This document shows, piece after piece, positions 8,226-16,716 of a stretch of 64,000 nucleotides of DNA. The stretch spans positions 3,417,501 to 3,481,500 of the forward strand of contig NZ_CP091037.1 of the NCBI RefSeq assembly GCF_021534965.1. The letters are read 5' to 3'. The notes beneath the pieces are model-generated. The model searched no databases and was not told the DNA's origin. It saw only the letters and a list, made by a program, of their open reading frames with translations. Positions within the stretch are counted from its first letter, which is position 1, and each line of letters begins with the position of its first letter. The DNA is from Muricauda sp. SCSIO 65647. GTDB lineage: Bacteria; Bacteroidota; Bacteroidia; Flavobacteriales; Flavobacteriaceae. The translations under genes and the position numbers were made by a program.

Positions 8226-10607
8226 ATGAATACAAGTAAACTCGATAGATATACCTTAAAGCAGTACACAAGACTGACCATTGCATTCTTTCTGTGCCTG
8301 TTGCTGTTATCGGTTTGTCAATATACCATTCTTTATTTCAAAGGGGTGGTAGAGGCTATATTCAGCACCAGTTTTTTCATTGCTGTCGCGCACCAATTGG
8401 GTTTCGCCTCTGTTATGGCCGTGATACTGCTATTCCCCTTTAATTTTTGGGAAAACCTAAGACCTAGGTACGGGTTCAACCTCGTTTTTGTACTGCTTGC
8501 CCTTTTATTGATCATTGAGGCCATGCTCATTGCCTATTATTGTACGGCCCTTGTCCCGTTGGGGTCTGATTTATTGGGCTATAGCTTTGCCGATATCAAA
8601 GAGACGGTATCAAACTCGGGAGGCATTTCCTTTTTGCCCATTTTGGGGCTGGTGGCCATTATTGCGGCATTCTTTGGGCTGTACAAACTGACTTCGAGGT
8701 ATTACCACCATATCGGTAGAATGTATCCGTTTACCATCATTCTTTTCAGTCTGTTCATCTCTACGCTTTTTTTGGATGGAAAGCCCATCAATCAAAGTAA
8801 GACCCAATACTTGGCATTGAACCTTTACCGTTCAACAACAGAAGACACCTCGTACGAAGCCGATGTGGAATATCCCTTGATCAAGTCGCAACATACCGAA
8901 AACGTATTGGGTGGGTATTTTGAACTGAAGGAAGAAAAACCCAACATCGTTATGATCATCGTGGAAGGATTGGGTCGCGATTTTGTCGGCGAAGGAGCTG
9001 AATTTGGAGGTTTCACGCCCTTCTTGGATTCCCTCAGCCAGCAATCGCTCTATTGGGAAAACTGTTTGAGCACCACTGGTCGTACGTTTGGGGTGTTGCC
9101 CGCGATTACGGGTTCGTTGCCCTTTGGGAAGAGTGGTTTTATGGAGCTTGAAAAATATCCGAACAAGCTGACCTTGTTCAGCATCTTGAAGAACAATGGT
9201 TATCACACCTCGTTCTATCAAGGCACCAATAGCGCCTTTGATGGGGTAGATCGTTTTCTTCTTAGCGAAAATGTTGACTTTGTTCTCGATAAGTCCGGTT
9301 TTGGGGTCGATTACCAAATACAGTCTGAAGATGCCAATGGGTCGTCATGGGGGTACCCTGACAGGGAATTGTTCAGAAAGAGCATGACCTTACCCCGCGA
9401 TAGCGATAAACCCAGAATGGAGGTCTATATGACCATTAGCAACCATGAGCCCTTCATACCCCCGAACCAAGACCATTATGAAAAGAAAGTGAAAGAGTTA
9501 CTGCCTGGTAGCGGCCATGACTCAAAAACGAAAAGAGTCATTAAAAAGAACAGCAATATTTTTGCCACACTGCTATATACAGATGATGCGTTAAAGTTCG
9601 TAATCGAAGAGTATAAAAAGCTGCCCAATTATGGGAACACCATTTTTGTCATCACGGGCGACCATAGGTTGATACCCATACCCCAACGAAACACGATAAG
9701 CAGGTTTCATGTGCCCTTGATAGTGTACAGCCCAATGCTGAAAGAGACCAGAAAGATGAGTTCGGTTTCTTCCCACTTTGATGTGGCGCCCACCCTGTTG
9801 GCCCTGCTAGAAAGCCAATACGAAATGAAAATGCCCAAAAAAGTGGCTTGGATGGGCGGTGCCCTTGATACGTATGAAGAGTTCAGAAGCACCAAAGATA
9901 TACCGTTGATGCGAAATAAAAATGAATTGAAAGAATATGTGAGTGGAGAAAAAGTCTACTCAGATGGTTCGGTATATGAAATTGATGAAGACATGAATTT
10001 CAACAGTGCATTGGGAGGTTCTAAAATTGAACAAAAGCTGAATGCGTTCAAATCGATGAACGCCTATGTGACCACCAATGATAGGATCATACCCGATAGT
10101 CTTGCCATTTTTACCATCAAAAAAGAAAAATTCACCGACAGTGAGATTGTGTGGATTAACAGCCTTTACAACGGATTCAACTCTGATACCTACTACATGA
10201 TCGCCAGAGACTTGGCATTTGATGATGAGTATGACAAATCATTGTTGTTATGCCGTTACATTCTTTCAGAGCGTCCGAGCCATATTGACACCAAGGTACT
10301 TACGGGCCGGGTGAATGCATGGAGGGGAAATCGGGAAAAAGCAATAGAAATATTGAGAGAATGCATCGATCAGAATCCCAATTACATCGATTCATACGCA
10401 GCACTGTTCGACGTCTATTTTTGGGATGCACGGCACAAAGAAGCCTTACAACTCGTAGAACAGGTACAGCGCAATAGCTCAAGTGTCGATGAGATTGCCG
10501 ATAAGATCGCAAGGGCAAAAAGAGAAGCTAGAAAAGCAGGGGTATCATTGGCAAAGACACGTAAAAAACCAGAAAAACAAGATGTGGTGGCATCTCTAGA
10601 CCAATAA
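8226..10607 (+). CDS. LtaS/OpgB-like sulfatase-fold phosphotransferase with C-terminal TPRs
   Basis: 793 residues. Five N-terminal membrane helices (within about 15-185) precede an extracytoplasmic sulfatase-superfamily domain (about 238-580). Active-site elements: Glu247 in IIVEGLG, probable nucleophile Thr287 in TTGRTFG, ISNHEPF and ITGDHR metal ligands. Relatives transfer phosphoglycerol or phosphoethanolamine onto lipids or glycans. The last about 150 residues are tetratricopeptide-like helices, an unusual addition to this family. Placed between a GT2 synthase and an outer-membrane barrel, it may decorate the polymer during export (inference). Its stop overlaps the next start by one base (TAATG). 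Confidence 0.82.
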   Translation: MNTSKLDRYTLKQYTRLTIAFFLCLLLLSVCQYTILYFKGVVEAIFSTSFFIAVAHQLGFASVMAVILLFPFNFWENLRPRYGFNLVFVLLALLLIIEAMLIAYYCTALVPLGSDLLGYSFADIKETVSNSGGISFLPILGLVAIIAAFFGLYKLTSRYYHHIGRMYPFTIILFSLFISTLFLDGKPINQSKTQYLALNLYRSTTEDTSYEADVEYPLIKSQHTENVLGGYFELKEEKPNIVMIIVEGLGRDFVGEGAEFGGFTPFLDSLSQQSLYWENCLSTTGRTFGVLPAITGSLPFGKSGFMELEKYPNKLTLFSILKNNGYHTSFYQGTNSAFDGVDRFLLSENVDFVLDKSGFGVDYQIQSEDANGSSWGYPDRELFRKSMTLPRDSDKPRMEVYMTISNHEPFIPPNQDHYEKKVKELLPGSGHDSKTKRVIKKNSNIFATLLYTDDALKFVIEEYKKLPNYGNTIFVITGDHRLIPIPQRNTISRFHVPLIVYSPMLKETRKMSSVSSHFDVAPTLLALLESQYEMKMPKKVAWMGGALDTYEEFRSTKDIPLMRNKNELKEYVSGEKVYSDGSVYEIDEDMNFNSALGGSKIEQKLNAFKSMNAYVTTNDRIIPDSLAIFTIKKEKFTDSEIVWINSLYNGFNSDTYYMIARDLAFDDEYDKSLLLCRYILSERPSHIDTKVLTGRVNAWRGNREKAIEILRECIDQNPNYIDSYAALFDVYFWDARHKEALQLVEQVQRNSSSVDEIADKIARAKREARKAGVSLAKTRKKPEKQDVVASLDQ

Positions 10608-11890
10608 TGGGGAAAGAAAAAACATATATACCATTGTTGTTAATTCTCCTTGGCTATTTGGCATGGGGCCAAGACTTCGCCTATACCGATATGGGCGAGA
10701 CCTCTTACACAGATGCACATCATTTGGCCTATGAAGGTGACCATGGATCTGCCAAAAAAATACTTCTTAATGTACTTGCCAAAAGTCCTGATAACGTACA
10801 AGCACGATCGTTGTTGGCGAGTACCTATAGTTGGGCCGGGCAATATGAAAAAGCCAGGACCGAATTCAACAAAGCGACCTCAAAAGAGCGAAATGACCGC
10901 GATATCTGGATTGCCGCCATCAAGAACGAACTCTACGCCAAAGAAGGTGCCACAGCCTTGGGGTTGGCCAACAAGGCCCTGTCTTACCTTAAAAGCGATG
11001 ATGAAATAGAACGGCTGGCCCTCATGGCCAGGGCGCATATCGAGAACCGCGACTATCCTGAAAAAGGCTGGTACAACCAAGAGTCGACAGTAGTGTCCAT
11101 CAAGTCGAAAAAAGCAAAAAAGGCTGTCCAAAAAAAGGAAACTTCTGACAAAAAGGCGTTGCGCAATAGAATATCGGTCAACAATGCGCTTACTGTATTC
11201 AGCGAACAATTTGAGCCACAGCTCTTATCGAGCGTTTTTTATCGACGGCAGACCTCGGTGGGTAGCATCATGCCCAGAATCAATTATAGCAACCGCTTGG
11301 GCAGACAGGGGGTGCAGTACGATATCGATTTCTGGCCCAAGTTCTCAAAACGCTTCTATGCGTATCTGAACTATGGATATTCCAATTCTGATCTATTTCC
11401 CAAACATAAGGTGGGTGGCGATCTTTATGTCAACTTACCCTGGGCCCTCGAATTCTCGGCAGGCGGGCGCTATATCGTGACCAATAGTAGTGACATCAAG
11501 GCCATTACCAATTCTTTGGGCCATTACCGGGGCAATTACTATTTCTCGTTACGTTCGTTCATCACACCAAGACCGGACGGACTGACCCGTGTTTCGGGCA
11601 ATCTTTTGGTGCGCAAATATTTAAAGGACGCCCAAAACTTCATGGGCATCAATGTGGGCATGGGTGTCTCGCCCGAACTGCGGCAAATAGTCGCTGATGA
11701 TCGATTATTGGCCGAAACACTGTTTTTTATAGAGTCGCAACGTCTGAATCTCGAATATCAGTTCACGGGAAAGGATAATCCGAATATCTATCGGGCCAGA
11801 TTGGGGGTTCGCAGGCAAGAACTGGCCTCTGACTCCGGTAATTTCTTTTGGGGAGTGACCGCGGGCATTGTCTACGAGGTCAACTTCTGA
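10607..11890 (+). CDS. YaiO-type outer-membrane beta-barrel protein with N-terminal TPRs
   Basis: 427 residues. A signal peptide ends near LAWGQ (residue 22). Residues about 30-150 are TPR helices, 165-185 a Lys-rich linker, and 190-427 alternate aromatic strands typical of a beta-barrel, ending in a C-terminal Phe, the usual outer-membrane sorting residue. TPR plus barrel is the layout of PgaA and, in pieces, AlgK-AlgE and BcsC, which export polysaccharides made by processive GT2 enzymes. That makes it a good candidate outer-membrane exit for the polymer made by the upstream synthase (inference). The next gene converges 13 bases away. Confidence 0.78.
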   Translation: MGKEKTYIPLLLILLGYLAWGQDFAYTDMGETSYTDAHHLAYEGDHGSAKKILLNVLAKSPDNVQARSLLASTYSWAGQYEKARTEFNKATSKERNDRDIWIAAIKNELYAKEGATALGLANKALSYLKSDDEIERLALMARAHIENRDYPEKGWYNQESTVVSIKSKKAKKAVQKKETSDKKALRNRISVNNALTVFSEQFEPQLLSSVFYRRQTSVGSIMPRINYSNRLGRQGVQYDIDFWPKFSKRFYAYLNYGYSNSDLFPKHKVGGDLYVNLPWALEFSAGGRYIVTNSSDIKAITNSLGHYRGNYYFSLRSFITPRPDGLTRVSGNLLVRKYLKDAQNFMGINVGMGVSPELRQIVADDRLLAETLFFIESQRLNLEYQFTGKDNPNIYRARLGVRRQELASDSGNFFWGVTAGIVYEVNF

Positions 11891-11903
11891 TATTTTTTCA
11901 CCG

Positions 11904-13145
11904 CTATTTTAAAGACTTGTCCTCAGGTATGTCAAATACCCAATTATCGGCATACATACCGTACACCAGTCCGAGTTCGTTGTCATACACATACCGTTCA
12001 TCCTTTCCAGGGTCAAAATTTACGTTATATACATAGACCTTGATGCCGGCATCCCGCAATTGCAGCATCAATTTTTTTTGCTGTTGGATGATTCTTCGTG
12101 ATACCGCTGCATACTCAACATTGTTAATGGCCAAATAGTTCAGTTTATCACCTTTCAATTTTAGCAATGGGGTCTGTGAGATCATGGGCTTGATACCATT
12201 TCTCGAGGCTTCTTCAATGGCCATTTCGCTGAAAAGTTCCATAATCAATCGGTCTTTGTCGATAAATTTTTCAGCAAAGGCCATGGGGTCGCTAAGCTTG
12301 TCGGTCACCAATATCGCATCGGGATGTGCCTTGAACCAGTCATTGATGCCCTGCATATCTAAAGTGGTATAATCACCATAAATAGTGTGTTTCTTGAATT
12401 CTTCAAGGGTAGGGGGCAATGTGCCCGAATAATCGGTAAATCGTGACCACATGTTCCAATCATGGGCGGCCACCATTTTGCCGTCTGTTGTTTTGATGAT
12501 ATCCAATTCAAAAAGACGGAACCCTTTGGCATAGTTCTGGTCAAGGGCCTCTTTGCAATTGGTGTACGCGTGACCATCTATCGCACCACCGGCATGGGCA
12601 ATGTACCTATCGGCACTGGGTTCGAATTCATAGGTTTCCTTCGGAAAATAGATATGTTCGTCATTTATATCATTGGGAACAGGTATGGACAATGTCACTT
12701 TGATATCATCGAGCAGCTCGTACACTTCCCCTTTCAGGTTGTGCATGACATAGGCCTGTCGGCCTTTCAGGGAAGCCAGTTTTGAAAACTCCATTTCAGT
12801 GAGCTCTTTCGATTGCTTAAACGCACCTTTGGTGGCCGAATCATGTGCGAGAATGGCAAATAGGGCTCCATTTTTTTTCATGGTGCGCATTGTTTCCAAT
12901 GCTGCGGTCAGTTCTTCATCGCTTCCGTAGGTATCATAGGTGCGGAATTCAAATGTTGTAGGTGTGCTGAAGTGAAGTAGGGTCAGACCACGCTGTACGG
13001 TCTCTTTTTGTCCGGCAACAATGAAATGACTCCTTTGCTTGGCATTGAAGCTGTAGCTGTTGAGTTCTACAGAAGATGGTTGTTGTGCAAGGGCGATCTG
13101 TACCGTGCTTTGCAATAGCAAAACTGACAGCAATAGCTTAGCCAT
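11904..13145 (-). CDS. Exported glycerophosphodiester phosphodiesterase with ILEI-like domain
   Basis: 413 residues from ATG 13145, which gives a clean signal peptide ending at ALAQ; longer starts are less likely. Residues about 25-160 resemble the ILEI (FAM3/PANDER) beta-fold: RGLTLLHF, a TYDTY segment and FAILAHDSATKGA. The C-terminal half is a GDPD domain with HAGG, FELDI and AAHDW, the catalytic His, Glu/Asp and His. GDPD enzymes cut glycerophosphodiesters to glycerol-3-phosphate and an alcohol. It converges with the cluster that holds an LtaS-like transferase; a shared phosphoglycerol substrate is possible but unproven. Confidence 0.8.
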   Translation of the reverse strand: MAKLLLSVLLLQSTVQIALAQQPSSVELNSYSFNAKQRSHFIVAGQKETVQRGLTLLHFSTPTTFEFRTYDTYGSDEELTAALETMRTMKKNGALFAILAHDSATKGAFKQSKELTEMEFSKLASLKGRQAYVMHNLKGEVYELLDDIKVTLSIPVPNDINDEHIYFPKETYEFEPSADRYIAHAGGAIDGHAYTNCKEALDQNYAKGFRLFELDIIKTTDGKMVAAHDWNMWSRFTDYSGTLPPTLEEFKKHTIYGDYTTLDMQGINDWFKAHPDAILVTDKLSDPMAFAEKFIDKDRLIMELFSEMAIEEASRNGIKPMISQTPLLKLKGDKLNYLAINNVEYAAVSRRIIQQQKKLMLQLRDAGIKVYVYNVNFDPGKDERYVYDNELGLVYGMYADNWVFDIPEDKSLK

Positions 13146-13422
13146 GATATTGATAGAGTAGGAGGTCATCGTTTTCAGTGTTGTTGCTTGGTGCGGTAGC
13201 ATTTCGAAGGATGGTGCCATTCGCCAATAACTACCAAAAACACAACGATTTTGGGGGTTGCTTATTGCTGAAACGGCAATGGTTTTCCCTTTTAATCGAG
13301 AAAAATTTCTTTTGGCCGATAATGTAAAGCGGTGGCAAACCACACAAAATTTTAACAAAAAGGGCATTTTTGCCCATTTTAAGACGTTTTACAACAAAAA
13401 ACATAAAATTCACCACATTTTA
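13146..13422. other. Intergenic region with no supported gene
   Basis: The stretch between the phosphodiesterase start and the promoter of the small ORFs holds no convincing gene. An open frame crossing it on the plus strand lacks any protein-like pattern. It should hold the minus-strand promoter of the phosphodiesterase, but I see no clear TAnnTTTG on that strand. Confidence 0.4.
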
Positions 13423-13453
13423 TTGTGCTCCCACAAGCTTTGCTCTAAGTTTA
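13423..13453 (+). promoter_or_regulatory. Putative promoter of the tandem microprotein genes
   Basis: TTG at 13423-13425 and TAAGTTTA at 13446-13453 are separated by 20 bases; the second matches the TAnnTTTG box except for its last base. The start site would be near 13460, leaving a leader of about 37 bases before the ATG at 13497. A six-codon mini-ORF (MAKTEF, 13465-13485) lies within that leader. Confidence 0.35.
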
Positions 13454-13496
13454 GCGTTATAGGAATGGCAAAGACCGAATTTTAAATTGACCTACT

Positions 13497-13595
13497 ATGT
13501 TGTACGATACCTACGGTGAAGAGTATCTTGCTTTTCTACAAGAACTTAACGAGATTTTGAGTATTAACGAACTGGCTGAATTAGATTACCTATAG
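13497..13595 (+). CDS. Microprotein A of a tandem pair
   Basis: 32 residues, ATG start. No known family. Its core EYLAFLQELNEIL, followed by N-x-L-A-x-L, closely parallels the next small ORF (core AYQIFIQDLNEIL, then N-I-A-Q-L), with substitutions mostly conservative. The peptide is acidic and strongly amphipathic, so one or two short helices are likely. Two adjacent, similar, very short frames are hard to explain by chance. Too short for membrane insertion, it may bind a larger protein; function unknown. It is convergent with rpoD. Confidence 0.6.
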   Translation: MLYDTYGEEYLAFLQELNEILSINELAELDYL

Positions 13596-13627
13596 CCGAC
13601 CCAAGTTTTACATGAATCCCTTTGACT

Positions 13628-13729
13628 ATGAGCAATCAAGACAATAATAACGCTGCATATCAGATTTTCATACAAGATTTGAACGAAATCTTGACTGTTT
13701 ATAACATTGCCCAATTGAACTGCTCTTAG
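13628..13729 (+). CDS. Microprotein B of a tandem pair
   Basis: 33 residues, ATG start, 32 bases after microprotein A. After an Asn-rich N-terminus it repeats the pattern Y-x-x-F-I/L-Q-D/E-L-N-E-I-L-T/S and ends N-I-A-Q-L-N-C-S. The LNEIL core is identical between the two peptides. Its stop lies 31 bases from the rpoD stop. An ATG at 13612 is in another frame and closes after eleven codons, so ATG 13628 is the start. Likely a duplication product; function unknown. Confidence 0.6.
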   Translation: MSNQDNNNAAYQIFIQDLNEILTVYNIAQLNCS

Positions 13730-13760
13730 GGCACTGTCTCTGCTTACAAGTACTAGAAGA

Positions 13761-14624
13761 CTAGCCCAAGTACGTCTTTAAGATTTTGCTTTTTGAGTTA
13801 TGGCGCAGTTTGCGTATGGCCTTTTCACGTATTTGCCGTACCCGTTCCCGTGTCAGATCAAAAGTGCTTCCGATTTCTTCGAGTGTCATCGATTGCTGAT
13901 CTCCGATGCCATAATACAATCGTACCACATCGGCCTCTCTTGGCGATAGGGTATCGAGCGCACGGTTGATTTCGGTATTCAACGACTGGTGCATCAAATC
14001 CCTATCGGGCCTGGGCGATTCACTGGCCCGCATTACATCATAGAGGTTTGAGGTTTCGCCTTCTTTTAAGGGTGCATCCATCGAAACATGCCTTCCCGAG
14101 TTTTTGATGGACTGTTTGACCTCCATGACCGTCATATCAAGCTCTTTGGCTATTTCTTCTGCAGATGGCGGCCGTTCATGGGCCTGCTCCAAATACGAAA
14201 ACGTCTTTTTGATTTTGTTTATGGAACCGATTTTGTTCAACGGAAGCCGTACCACACGTGATTGCTCTGCCAATGCCTGAAGAATGGACTGTCTGATCCA
14301 CCATACGGCGTACGAGATGAACTTGAAACCACGGGTCTCGTCAAAACGCTTTGCGGCCTTGACCAGCCCGACATTGCCCTCATTGATCAGATCGGGGAGT
14401 TTCAATCCCTGGTTTTGGTATTGCTTGGCAACAGAAACCACAAAACGAAGGTTGGCATTGGTCAGCTTTTCAAGTGCCTTCTGATCACCAGCCTTGATCC
14501 GCCGGGCCAATTCGACCTCTTCGTCGGCAGTGATCAAGTCTATTTTGCTGATGTCCTGTAGGTATTTGTCAAGTGATTTGGATTCGCGGTTGGTAACCTG
14601 CTTGATAATCTTAAGTTGCCTCAT
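13761..14624 (-). CDS. rpoD: Primary RNA polymerase sigma factor
   Basis: 287 residues, the short form of the housekeeping sigma factor usual in Bacteroidetes, lacking the long region 1.1 of proteobacterial RpoD. Region 1.2 begins near residue 18; region 2 contains [11 protein letters not shown] and [16 protein letters not shown] (core binding and -10 melting); region 3 holds [14 protein letters not shown]; region 4 ends with [13 protein letters not shown] and [17 protein letters not shown], the -35 helix-turn-helix. It would direct transcription from TAnnTTTG promoters such as those seen here. ATG start; divergent from the helicase gene. Confidence 0.95.
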   Translation of the reverse strand: MRQLKIIKQVTNRESKSLDKYLQDISKIDLITADEEVELARRIKAGDQKALEKLTNANLRFVVSVAKQYQNQGLKLPDLINEGNVGLVKAAKRFDETRGFKFISYAVWWIRQSILQALAEQSRVVRLPLNKIGSINKIKKTFSYLEQAHERPPSAEEIAKELDMTVMEVKQSIKNSGRHVSMDAPLKEGETSNLYDVMRASESPRPDRDLMHQSLNTEINRALDTLSPREADVVRLYYGIGDQQSMTLEEIGSTFDLTRERVRQIREKAIRKLRHNSKSKILKTYLG

Positions 14625-14821
14625 TCTTTTCTTTGGTATTCTCTATTATGTACAAGAGCTCATTATACAGTTTTAACATCGAATTTCCAAATGACATTTG
14701 TTATTGTTATCAAAAACTTTTCAGTTTACTGTGGTCGGTGGCATAGATGCATTGGTGATAAGTTGTTGATAGTATTTTGACCAAGCATAACGGTATATTT
14801 TTCCCGAGGGACAAAAACCGT

Positions 14822-14829
14822 TAATTTTG
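14822..14829 (+). promoter_or_regulatory. TAnnTTTG -7 element ahead of the helicase gene
   Basis: TAATTTTG matches the Bacteroidetes -7 consensus exactly, 37 bases before the TTG start at 14867. No strong -33 TTG is seen at the right spacing. Confidence 0.45.
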
Positions 14830-14866
14830 CAAGGTTTGATGCTAATGAACTGAAATTGCCCCTGAT

Positions 14867-16378
14867 TTGGAGTTTGAAAAAGAAATTTCTAGAAAAACCC
14901 TTTATGATTATCAGCTAGAGGACCTGAACAGAATCTTTACCTCTTTGGCTGAACTGCCTGAAGGTGCCAACCTGTTGTACCAATTGCCCACGGGCGGCGG
15001 AAAAACGGTCGTGTTTTCTGAAATCACCAGACGGTATATCGAGCAGACCCAAAAAAAAGTGGTCATCTTGACCCACCGTATCGAGTTGAGCCGTCAGACT
15101 TCGAATATGTTGACCGGTTTCGGGGTGGCCAATAAGATCATCAACAGCGAGGTCAAAGAATTGGAAGACCAAGATGAGTACAGTTGTTTTGTCGCGATGG
15201 TCGAAACGCTCAATAACCGTCTGCAAGAAGAGAAAATAAGCATCAAGAACATCGGATTGGTCATCATCGACGAGGCCCATTACAATTCGTTCAGAAAGCT
15301 GTTCAAGTATTTTGAGGAAGCCAATATTTTAGGTGTCACGGCGACCCCCTTGAGTTCGAACATCAAATTGCCCATGAAAGACCACTACCAGAAACTGATC
15401 GTGGGGCGGTCGATAAAATGGTTGATCGAGAACGAGTTTTTGGCCAAGGCCGAGCTGCATACCTATGACGTGACCTTGCGCTCCCTGAAACTGGGTATTC
15501 ACGGCGATTACACGGTCAAGTCATCCGATGAGTTCTATGGCGCCCAGAACATGCTGGGCAAGCTGTTGACAGCGTACGAAGAAATAGCCAAAGGCACCAA
15601 GACACTCATCTTCAACAACGGTATCAATACTTCCCTATATGTCTATCAGACCTTCAAAAAAGCTGGGTATAATATTCGGCATTTGGATAATAGGAACAAT
15701 GCAACGGAGCGGAAAGAGATTTTAGACTGGTTTGCCAACACACCCGATGCCATTGTGACCTCTGTGAGCATTCTGACCACGGGCTTTGACGAACCGACGG
15801 TCGAGACCATAATGCTCAATAGGGCGACCCGTTCGCTGACCCTTTATTTTCAAATGATTGGTCGCGGTTCGCGTATCATTCCCGGTAAGAACCGGTTCAA
15901 CGTGGTCGATTTGGGGAACAACATCGCCCGTTTCGGCCCTTGGGAAGATCCTGTCGATTGGCAAGAAATCTTTCATTTTCCCGATTTTTATTTGGAGAGC
16001 ATCAAAAACGACGAAGACATTGAGCGAGAGTTCGTCTATGAAATGCCTGCTGAACTTCGATCGAAGTTCAATAAATCGGAAAATATCGATTTTGATGTCA
16101 AGGCAGAATATAAAAAGGTCTTCGCACAAGGACTCAAATCTAAATTGGTGCTCGAAAGAAGCATCGAACAGCACGCCAGAATCTGTGTCGAGAACAGCGA
16201 AGATGTCTTCGATGCCCGATTATTGGCCAAAGAGCTCAAAGAAGAAATTGCCTACCGCGTGCGCCAGTATTCGTACTGTATCATGAACAATACCAAAAAC
16301 TATAAAGAGTGGCTCGAAGAAGATTATGAACGTAAATTGCGCTCGAACATTTCTAAGAAGTTTGCCGAGATGATGTGA
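14867..16378 (+). CDS. DEAD/DEAH-box superfamily 2 helicase
   Basis: 503 residues. N-terminal Q-like motif YDYQLEDL (near 14), Walker A QLPTGGGKT (near 42), motif II IIDEAH, motif III VTATP; second RecA lobe with LIFNNGINTS, VTSVSILTTGFDEP (motif V) and QMIGRGSRIIPGKN (motif VI). The C-terminal about 130 residues are helical and family specific. It resembles the ResIII/RadD-like group that remodels nucleic acids with ATP; no nuclease or methylase neighbours suggest restriction. The start is TTG, as an in-frame stop lies just upstream and no ATG is available. Exact role unknown. Confidence 0.88.
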   Translation: MEFEKEISRKTLYDYQLEDLNRIFTSLAELPEGANLLYQLPTGGGKTVVFSEITRRYIEQTQKKVVILTHRIELSRQTSNMLTGFGVANKIINSEVKELEDQDEYSCFVAMVETLNNRLQEEKISIKNIGLVIIDEAHYNSFRKLFKYFEEANILGVTATPLSSNIKLPMKDHYQKLIVGRSIKWLIENEFLAKAELHTYDVTLRSLKLGIHGDYTVKSSDEFYGAQNMLGKLLTAYEEIAKGTKTLIFNNGINTSLYVYQTFKKAGYNIRHLDNRNNATERKEILDWFANTPDAIVTSVSILTTGFDEPTVETIMLNRATRSLTLYFQMIGRGSRIIPGKNRFNVVDLGNNIARFGPWEDPVDWQEIFHFPDFYLESIKNDEDIEREFVYEMPAELRSKFNKSENIDFDVKAEYKKVFAQGLKSKLVLERSIEQHARICVENSEDVFDARLLAKELKEEIAYRVRQYSYCIMNNTKNYKEWLEEDYERKLRSNISKKFAEMM

Positions 16379-16474
16379 ACGCTGGGTGAAGGGTTAAAGG
16401 TGAAGGGTTAAGGGCAAAATTTAGAATTCAGAATTCAGAATTGAGAATTCAAATTCCAAATTCCAACCATTCAA

Positions 16475-16628
16475 CATCGAGCATCGAACATCAAGCATCA
16501 AACATCAAACATCAAACATCGAGCATCAAACATCGAGCATCAAACATCGAGCATCGAACATCGAGCATCAAACATCGAGCAACAAACATCGAGCATCAAA
16601 CATCGAACATCAAACATCGAGCATCAAC
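16475..16628 (+). repeat. Tandem array of 22 heptamers, consensus CATCRAR
   Basis: 154 bases divide exactly into 22 units of seven, nearly all CATCAAA, CATCGAG, CATCGAA or CATCAAG. Only the two purine positions vary, with a loose alternation of AAA and GAG units. One unit reads CAACAAA and the last CATCAAC. The frame has no stop on this strand because the unit has none, so an apparent 66-codon ORF here is not evidence of a gene. Confidence 0.85.
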
Positions 16629-16660
16629 CCTTAGCAAATAACAAATTCCAAAACCCAAAA
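16628..16660 (+). repeat. Direct repeat, copy 1 (33 bp)
   Basis: A 33-base block starting CCCTTAGCAAATAAC and ending CCAAAACCCAAAA follows the heptamer array and recurs exactly at 16717-16749. The second copy also follows CATCAAR heptamers, so array tail plus block seems to have been duplicated together. Confidence 0.75.
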
Positions 16661-16716
16661 TCCAAAACCCAAAATCCAACAATCGAACAATCCAACATCA
16701 AACATCAAGCATCAAA

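Noticed and set aside
13258-13485. 75-codon plus-strand open frame before the microproteins
   Set aside because: Composition looks like non-coding sequence, and it overlaps the likely promoters of both the phosphodiesterase and the microproteins.
14867-16378. Type III restriction enzyme subunit or defence system
   Set aside because: The helicase has no nuclease domain and no methylase or defence genes next to it; a general SF2 helicase is the safer reading.
16475-16628. Possible CRISPR-like array
   Set aside because: Units are contiguous heptamers with no spacers and no cas genes nearby.
16441-16641. 66-codon open frame rich in Ser, Ile, His and Lys repeats
   Set aside because: It is simply the translation of the stop-free CATCRAR heptamer array; a 7-base unit read in any frame gives a 7-residue pattern without implying a protein.
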